NCBI GenBank assembly: GCA_020847555.1
Contig: JADLBT010000068.1
Location: 1 to 5,735, forward strand
Direction: 5' to 3'
Source of the DNA: Gemmataceae bacterium
GTDB taxonomy: Bacteria > Planctomycetota > Planctomycetia > Gemmatales > Gemmataceae
DNA: 5,735 nucleotides
Position 1 is the first letter of the stretch; every line of letters starts with the position of its first letter. Below the pieces are notes generated by a model. It had not been told where the DNA came from, searched no databases, and saw only the letters and a list, made by a program, of their open reading frames with translations. This document shows positions 1 through 5,735 of this stretch, piece after piece. The translations under genes were made by a program, and so were the position numbers.

Positions 1-1185
1 CTCTACCTGATCGACCTGCACACCGTCCGCCTCGGCGGGCCGCTCGACTGGCGCGCCAGCCACGCCAACCTGGCGATGCTCAATCGCTGGTTTTCCCTGC
101 GCGCCGACCGGGCCGACCGGCTGCGCTTCTGGTACGCCTACTGGAAGGCGCGGACGGGCGAGGCCCGCGCGGTGTGGGCCAGCGGGATCCTCGGGGCGGT
201 CGTCGGCGCGCAGCCCGCGCGCGTCGTCCTGCCGGTGCTGGCGAAGGAACTGGAAGAGCGCACCTGGGCGTCGAACCTGGCGTTCTGGCGTGGCCGCGAC
301 CGGCGTTGTCTGCGCCGGAACCGCTATTCCCGCAAAGTGTGGACGCCGGCCAGCCTTGGCCACGCGGTCACCGACCTCGATCCGGCGGTGCTGGCCGCCC
401 TCGCCGCCGACCCGGACGAACCGTTCCGCCGGCCGGGGGTGAAGCTGCTCAAGGACTCGCGCAGCTCGACGGTCGCGGAGCTGGAAATGCCGGTCAACGG
501 CGCCCCGCGGCGGGTTATCTGCAAGCGGTTCCGGGTGACCGGGTGGAGCGAGCCGGTGGCGAACCTGCTGCGGCGCTCGCCGGCGCTGCGGTCGTGGGTG
601 CAGGGTCACGGACTGCGCGAGCGCCGGCTGCCGACGGCCCGCCCGCTGCTCGTCCTGCACCGTTGCGGGCGCGGACTGCTGCGCGAAGGTTACCTGCTGA
701 CGGAGAAAATCGAAGGCGCCGTGGATCTGCACGCTTTCCTCGCCGCCCTGGCCGACCTTCCTCCGCGTGAGGGCCGGACCGTTTTGCGCCGCCGCATTGA
801 GCTGATCGCCCGTCTCGTTCGGGAGCTGCACCGCCGCCAGCTTTCCCACCGCGACCTGAAGGCCGCCAACCTCCTCACTGCACTCCCTCGCCCGGATGTC
901 GCGATAGACGAGGGGTGCCCGCTGGCCTGGTTCATCGACCTGGTGGGCGTCGAACGCTTTCGCCGCCTGCCCCGGTCGCGCCGGGTGCAGAACCTGGCGC
1001 GGCTGAACGCTAGCTTTCTCGCCCACCCCGGCCTGACGCGGACGGACAGGTTGCGCTTCCTGCGCGCCTACCTGCAATGGGGGCTGCACGGCTCCGAGGG
1101 GTGGAAGGCGTGGTGGCGCGGGATCGAGCGGGCGACGCGAAAAAAGGTAGCGCGCAACCGGCGCCGCGGTCGGCCGCTGGCGTGA
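1..1185 (+). CDS. Tandem lipopolysaccharide kinase (Kdo/WaaP/InaA)-like protein, 5' end missing
   Basis: The frame is open from base 1 to the TGA at 1183-1185, giving 394 visible codons; the true start lies upstream. The second kinase-like domain is complete. It has a candidate ATP-binding lysine in VICKRFR (visible residue 175), a hinge-like YLLTEKIEG, the catalytic loop SHRDLKAANLL (HRD at 283-285, Asn 290) and a metal-binding DFG equivalent in WFIDL (Asp 313). The first 75 or so residues match the tail of this domain: LYLIDLHTV parallels WFIDLVGVE, NLAMLNRWF parallels NLARLNASF, and DRLRFWYAY parallels DRLRFLRAY. The fragment is therefore the end of kinase domain 1, a basic linker and kinase domain 2. 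WaaP/InaA kinases phosphorylate sugars of the envelope lipid core; that role is family knowledge, and the substrate here is unknown. The C-terminus is strongly Arg/Lys-rich. A generic Ser/Thr-type kinase is possible, but the short HRDLKAANLL/IDL pattern fits WaaP better. Confidence 0.75.
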   Translation, partial: LYLIDLHTVRLGGPLDWRASHANLAMLNRWFSLRADRADRLRFWYAYWKARTGEARAVWASGILGAVVGAQPARVVLPVLAKELEERTWASNLAFWRGRDRRCLRRNRYSRKVWTPASLGHAVTDLDPAVLAALAADPDEPFRRPGVKLLKDSRSSTVAELEMPVNGAPRRVICKRFRVTGWSEPVANLLRRSPALRSWVQGHGLRERRLPTARPLLVLHRCGRGLLREGYLLTEKIEGAVDLHAFLAALADLPPREGRTVLRRRIELIARLVRELHRRQLSHRDLKAANLLTALPRPDVAIDEGCPLAWFIDLVGVERFRRLPRSRRVQNLARLNASFLAHPGLTRTDRLRFLRAYLQWGLHGSEGWKAWWRGIERATRKKVARNRRRGRPLA

Positions 1186-1203
1186 GGACGCCCAAACATT
1201 CAC

Positions 1204-1256
1204 GACACCTGCGGACCAGCCCGGCGCTGGCGCCTCCGGGCTGGTCCGCAGGTGTC
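1204..1256. repeat. Perfect long hairpin (21-bp arms, 11-nt loop) after the kinase gene
   Basis: Bases 1204-1224 (starting GACACCTGCGGACC) are the exact reverse complement of 1236-1256. The loop is CGCTGGCGCCT. It begins 19 bases after the kinase stop. A role in ending kinase transcription is plausible, but the downstream sequence is ATCCCCCTG without a T-run, so it is not a textbook intrinsic terminator in either direction. The arm length and perfection also fit a dispersed palindromic repeat. It shares no obvious sequence with the GCCCACGGG elements elsewhere in the window. Confidence 0.7.
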
Positions 1257-1369
1257 ATCCCCCTGAAATTATTGCCTCAATGCGCAATCGCGGCGAGCGA
1301 ACCAGGTGTGGAGGTCCGTTCAGTTAGTGATTGCTTACATGGTGACTGGCACCGCTCGGGAGGTGGGAG

Positions 1370-2512
1370 ATGGGCGACTACACCGGGAAGTGGCACTCGA
1401 CGTTTGGGCCGATGGAGCTGGTGCAGGACGGCCGCCGGGTGGAGGGGTACTACCTCTTCCGCGGGCAGCGCTGTCCGATCGATGGTGAGATCGAGGACGG
1501 CCGGCTCGTCTTCGGCTATCAGGAGGACGGCGTCGAGGGCGAGGGGTGGTTCGAGCTGGCGCGGCACGGCCGGGCGTTCAGCGGGCAGTGGCGCGTCGTC
1601 GGCGCGGCCGAGTGGCGGCCGTGGGTCGGGACGCGCGTCGGGTTCGACGGGTTGTGGCAGACGAGCTTCGGCCGGATGCGCCTCGTCCAGGACGGCGAGC
1701 GGGTTCACGGGTTCTACGAACTGGGCGGCGGCTCGGCGGTCGAGGGCCAGCTGAAGGACAACGAGCTGACGTTCACCTACCGCGAGGCCAACACGGGCGG
1801 CCAGGGGCACTTCACCCTGGCCGACGACGGGCTGACGTTCCAGGGCGAGTGGCGGCAGGACGGGCAGGCGGTGTGGCAGCCGTGGCAGGGCGTGCGGGCT
1901 ATGCCGACGACCGGCCTGACGTGGCTCGTCGTCCTGGAGGTGCCGTGGCACGCCGTCCACGCCGACCAGGACTACTCGTTCGGCAGCATGCTGCGCGAGT
2001 TTTTCTCGCGCCAGCCGGGGGTGCGGGTGCGCCAGCGCTTCTTCACGAACGAGGCGGCGCTGCGCCGCCACCTGCGCGAGACGACGCTGATCGCCGAGCC
2101 GGTCGTGGTCGTGGTGGCGACGCACGGCATGCCGCAGGGCATCCCGCTCGACGGCGGCACGGCCGACGTGCAGCCGTTCGCGGACTGCCTGAGCTACGCC
2201 TGGGATATGAAGCTGCTGCACTTCTCGGCGTGCCTGCTGATGCAGGATCCGGCGATGGTCGAGCGGTGGCGGGCGCTGGCCGAGCGGCTCGGGTTCCCGA
2301 TTTCTGGGTACTGCACGAGCGTGGACTGGGCGGCGAGCGCCATCCTGGAGTTCACCTACCTCGACCTGATCCTGTCGCGCGGGCTGACGCCGGCCCAGGC
2401 GGCGGAGCAGGTTCGCCTGCTGCTCCCGTTTGCCGGCGACGAGGAGATTCCGGGAGCGGCGTTCGCCCCGGCCGGGTTCCGCATGGTTACCCCAACCCAG
2501 GGGCAGGAATAG
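1370..2512 (+). CDS. Two-repeat (W-x3-FG) protein with C-terminal caspase/CHAT-like domain, function unknown
   Basis: 380 residues. The ATG is supported by GGAGG at 1359-1363, six bases before it; an upstream ATG at 1339 is out of frame. Residues 6-89 and 94-176 are two copies of one unit, about 46% identical by hand alignment. Both share G-x-W near the start, FG, M-x-LVQDG, RV-x-G, a GxF-x-LA strand, GxW and a closing PW-x-G-x-R. The alternating hydrophobic/Gly pattern suggests small beta-sheet domains. Residues from about 183 form an alpha/beta domain: strand LTWLVVLEV, strand VVVVVATHG with His252, and strand LLHFSACLL with Cys288. The HG plus SAC arrangement is that of clan CD peptidases (caspase, CHAT), where His and Cys form the catalytic dyad. 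No signal peptide or membrane segment is seen, so it is probably cytoplasmic. It is followed after three bases by a palindromic element and then a convergent gene, so it is probably monocistronic. The coding call is strong; protease activity is inferred. Confidence 0.85.
   Translation: MGDYTGKWHSTFGPMELVQDGRRVEGYYLFRGQRCPIDGEIEDGRLVFGYQEDGVEGEGWFELARHGRAFSGQWRVVGAAEWRPWVGTRVGFDGLWQTSFGRMRLVQDGERVHGFYELGGGSAVEGQLKDNELTFTYREANTGGQGHFTLADDGLTFQGEWRQDGQAVWQPWQGVRAMPTTGLTWLVVLEVPWHAVHADQDYSFGSMLREFFSRQPGVRVRQRFFTNEAALRRHLRETTLIAEPVVVVVATHGMPQGIPLDGGTADVQPFADCLSYAWDMKLLHFSACLLMQDPAMVERWRALAERLGFPISGYCTSVDWAASAILEFTYLDLILSRGLTPAQAAEQVRLLLPFAGDEEIPGAAFAPAGFRMVTPTQGQE
1385..1897 (+). repeat. Internal duplication: two 83-84-codon units within one gene
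   Basis: Codons 6-89 (1385-1636) and 94-176 (1649-1897) encode homologous units. About 38 of 83 aligned residues are identical, including the invariant W, FG, LVQDG, G-x-Y and PW-x-G-x-R positions. The DNA itself has diverged, so this is an old domain duplication and not a recent tandem repeat. Confidence 0.8.
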
Positions 2513-2515
2513 CCG

Positions 2516-2583
2516 AAAGCCCACGGGCGGGGCTCCGTGGGCTTGCTGCCGAAGACCAGGACCACGGGGCGCCACCCGTGGGC
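2516..2583 (+). repeat. REPIN-like double-hairpin element, copy 1
   Basis: Two hairpins lie side by side. The first has arms AAGCCCACGG (2517-2526) and CCGTGGGCTT (2535-2544). The second has arms CCACGGG (2562-2568) and CCCGTGG (2575-2581). The ends are also inverted relative to each other: GCCCACGGG at 2519-2527 and CCCGTGGGC at 2575-2583. This gives two related palindromes in opposite orientation around a 19-base spacer, the layout of REPIN elements. A second copy in the opposite orientation lies at 3817-3883. Copy 1 fills most of the 81-base gap between convergent genes, so it may also stop transcription from both sides, although neither side has a good T-run. Confidence 0.75.
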
Positions 2584-2593
2584 GTTGTTGGTT

Positions 2594-3724
2594 TCAGCGC
2601 CGCACGCCGCGCGCCCCCGGGTACAGGTGCTGCTCGACGATCACTGGCTCGCGCGCGTAGTGGCCGTCGCGCAGCGGTACGTCCCAGATGGTCTTGGCGA
2701 TCTGGTCCTCGCGCGCGTTCTGGTGCGCCACCTCCAACTCCGCCATGCGCTGCTCGAGCGCCTTGGGCAGGAAGATGACGAAGCAGGCAGGGATTGTTCG
2801 CAGGCCGAGTTCCCGGGCCAGCGGCTGGACCTCGGACGGATCGCGGTTCGTCCACCACACCTTGTCGCCGTGCTTCTCCAGGCGCGTCGCCGTCTGCGGC
2901 GAGACGTGGCCGGGCTTCAGCTCGTAAACGTTGTAGACGTTCGCGTTGCCGGTCGGCACCACCAGGGTGACGTTCAGCGCCTGCAACTTCGCCAGGTGGA
3001 TCTTGCCGTCCATCGAGGCAAGGATCTGCCAGCGCAGCTGGCGCCGCTTCTGCGTGGTGAGCACCTGGCCGAACGGACTGGTTCCGCCGCCGGGACCGAC
3101 GCCCACTCCCTTCCCCGTCCCCTTTCCAGCGAACCCGCCGGTGCCGGGTCTGGGGTTGGGGTAATTCTTCGTGGCCGTGCCGCTCTTTTTGCCGCCCGCC
3201 TGCGGCTTCGGGGCCATCGCCAGCTGGATACCTTCCTCGACCCGCTTGACGGTCTGATCCAGCTGCGTGATGACACCGTCGTCGATGGGCTCGCCGTCCT
3301 TCCGCGGGGTGAACTTCAGATCCGGCGGGCGAACGGGATCGCGCAGGGCGACCTGCGGCTGGTCCTTCGGCGCGGGCTTGCTCAGGGGGTCGCCGCCGTC
3401 CGCCGGGCCGTCGGCGTCGGTCTTGCTGCGCTTGGTCCCGCCGAGGAGCGTCGTCCCGGTGCCGAGGCCGTCCAGACCCAGCCCCTCGCCGCCCATGATC
3501 TCGACGATCTGCATTTCCACTGGTCGCTGCTCGTCCTGGTGAGCCCGCCAGTTCGCGGCGATCGCGACGATGAGGACGACTGCCAGCGCGTGCAGGACGA
3601 TGGCGCCGACCGTGGAGAAGGGAAACTCGTGGTGCGGCGAGTAGCGTTTCCAGAAGCGCTCGTCCGGCGGCACCGTCAGTTGCTTCGGCGTCGGTCTGGT
3701 CTCGGCGGCAGACGGTTGTGTCAT
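2594..3724 (-). CDS. Single-pass membrane protein with Pro/Gly-rich linker, function unknown
   Basis: 376 residues, ATG at 3724-3722 and TGA at 2596-2594. I do not recognise the family. Residues 1-35 are a polar, presumably cytoplasmic tail. Residues 37-58 form one hydrophobic membrane segment (VGAIVLHALAVVLIVAIAA) with no cleavage site, so the rest probably faces the periplasm. Residues 75-220 are a Gly/Pro/Lys/Asp-rich, probably disordered linker, including a GKGTGKGVGVGPGGG stretch. Residues 221-376 look folded: a helix with QKRRQLRWQI, a strand NVTLVVPTG, a strand-rich part with KVWWTNRDPSEV, strand IPACFVIFLP, and a charged helix to about 345. The short tail, single anchor, extended linker and C-terminal domain recall TonB/TolA-type architecture, but no TonB motif is seen. 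An extended frame back to 4003 exists but would run through repeats and promoters. No clear Shine-Dalgarno precedes the ATG. Large open frames on the opposite strand here look like GC-driven shadows. Confidence 0.75.
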   Translation of the reverse strand: MTQPSAAETRPTPKQLTVPPDERFWKRYSPHHEFPFSTVGAIVLHALAVVLIVAIAANWRAHQDEQRPVEMQIVEIMGGEGLGLDGLGTGTTLLGGTKRSKTDADGPADGGDPLSKPAPKDQPQVALRDPVRPPDLKFTPRKDGEPIDDGVITQLDQTVKRVEEGIQLAMAPKPQAGGKKSGTATKNYPNPRPGTGGFAGKGTGKGVGVGPGGGTSPFGQVLTTQKRRQLRWQILASMDGKIHLAKLQALNVTLVVPTGNANVYNVYELKPGHVSPQTATRLEKHGDKVWWTNRDPSEVQPLARELGLRTIPACFVIFLPKALEQRMAELEVAHQNAREDQIAKTIWDVPLRDGHYAREPVIVEQHLYPGARGVRR

Positions 3725-3772
3725 GGCTTGACTCGGGACAGGGTTCGGATCGCGGCCGCACTTCCTACCTTC

Positions 3773-3801
3773 AGGGTAACCTGCGTCGGCGCGGGTGACA
3801 A
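3773..3801 (-). promoter_or_regulatory. Candidate sigma70-type promoter for the membrane protein gene
   Basis: On the minus strand a -35 box TTGTCA (3801-3796, five of six consensus bases) is followed after exactly 17 bases by TACCCT (3778-3773), a weak -10. Transcription would start near 3766, leaving a leader of about 40 bases before the ATG at 3724. The weak -10 makes this tentative. Confidence 0.35.
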
Positions 3802-3816
3802 GCGCCTGCCCCTGAA

Positions 3817-3883
3817 GCCCCGGGTGGCGCCCCGTGGGGGAAGCGCTGGGGACTTGCCCCACGGGCCGCCGCCCGTGGGCTTT
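3817..3883 (-). repeat. REPIN-like double-hairpin element, copy 2 (inverted relative to copy 1)
   Basis: Read on the minus strand, this element begins AAAGCCCACGGGCGG (3883-3869), identical to 2516-2530. It later contains CCACGGGGCGCCACCCG (3837-3821), identical to 2562-2578. The spacer between the two hairpins differs in sequence and is 17 rather than 19 bases. The GCCCGTGGG hairpin has 9-bp arms (3858-3866 with 3871-3879). The other hairpin is damaged: one base of GCCCACGGG is missing, giving GCCCCGGG at 3817-3824. The element sits between two divergent genes, where a terminator would have no obvious use, so a mobile or regulatory repeat is more likely. Confidence 0.75.
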
Positions 3884-3887
3884 ATCT

Positions 3888-3915
3888 TGACTGCCTGCTG
3901 CTGACTGCTGACTGC
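3888..3915. repeat. TGACTGC heptad tandem repeat
   Basis: Four consecutive 7-base units are present: TGACTGC, CTGCTGC, TGACTGC and TGACTGC. Three are identical and one is degenerate. The tract ends about 23 bases before the guaB -35 box and starts five bases after REPIN-like copy 2. A small GACTG/CAGTC stem (3910-3914 with 3919-3923) overlaps its end. Confidence 0.55.
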
Positions 3916-3938
3916 TCCCAGTCCCTCCGAAGGTGATA

Positions 3939-5735
<1,797 letters not shown>

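Noticed and set aside
1257..1369. Promoter for the caspase-like gene
   Set aside because: TTGCCT at 1272-1277 and TTACAT at 1335-1340 are individually box-like, but no pair has acceptable spacing, so no promoter was called.
1277..2575. 432-codon minus-strand frame opposite the caspase-like gene
   Set aside because: Arg/His/Gln/Pro-rich shadow translation; the plus-strand frame has an internal duplication and a good Shine-Dalgarno.
3817..3883. CRISPR-like or riboswitch interpretation of the palindromic region
   Set aside because: There are only two opposed palindromes without regularly spaced direct repeats, and the matching copy lies at a gene 3' end, which does not fit a riboswitch.
2537..3904. 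455-codon open frame on the plus strand across the membrane protein gene
   Set aside because: It starts inside one palindromic element and ends just past the other. It lacks a ribosome site and a convincing fold, while the minus-strand frame has a clear membrane segment and structured C-terminus.

Overview
The window is GC-rich, gene-dense bacterial DNA. High GC, a tandem WaaP-like kinase, a membrane-anchored protein with a Pro/Gly-rich linker, and intergenic palindromic repeats of the GCCCACGGG type together suggest a planctomycete, possibly related to Gemmata. This placement is inferred from gene style only; no rRNA or other firm marker is present.

Layout, left to right. (1) 1-1185, plus strand: 3' part of a protein kinase-like gene of the lipopolysaccharide kinase (Kdo/WaaP/InaA) type, holding the end of one kinase domain and a complete second one. 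(2) 1186-1369: intergenic, with a perfect 21-bp-arm hairpin. (3) 1370-2512, plus strand: a two-part protein with two 84-residue Trp/Gly-rich repeats followed by a domain with caspase/CHAT-like His and Cys motifs. (4) 2513-2593: the gap between convergent genes, almost filled by a 68-bp double-hairpin element. (5) 2594-3724, minus strand: an unrecognised single-pass membrane protein. (6) 3725-4001: a divergent intergenic region with a candidate promoter for gene 5, a second copy of the double-hairpin element in the opposite orientation, a TGACTGC heptad repeat, and a TATAAT promoter for guaB. (7) 4002-5522, plus strand: complete guaB (IMP dehydrogenase). (8) 5515-5735, plus strand: start of an exported protein gene overlapping the end of guaB and cut by the window edge.

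Only guaB is a confident housekeeping gene (GMP branch of purine synthesis). The genes do not form an obvious pathway. The most notable points are the repeat-plus-caspase-like protein, and the two inverted REPIN-like elements that bracket the membrane protein gene and its candidate promoter. No gene-free stretch exceeds 300 bases. No tRNA, rRNA, CRISPR array or transposase was seen.
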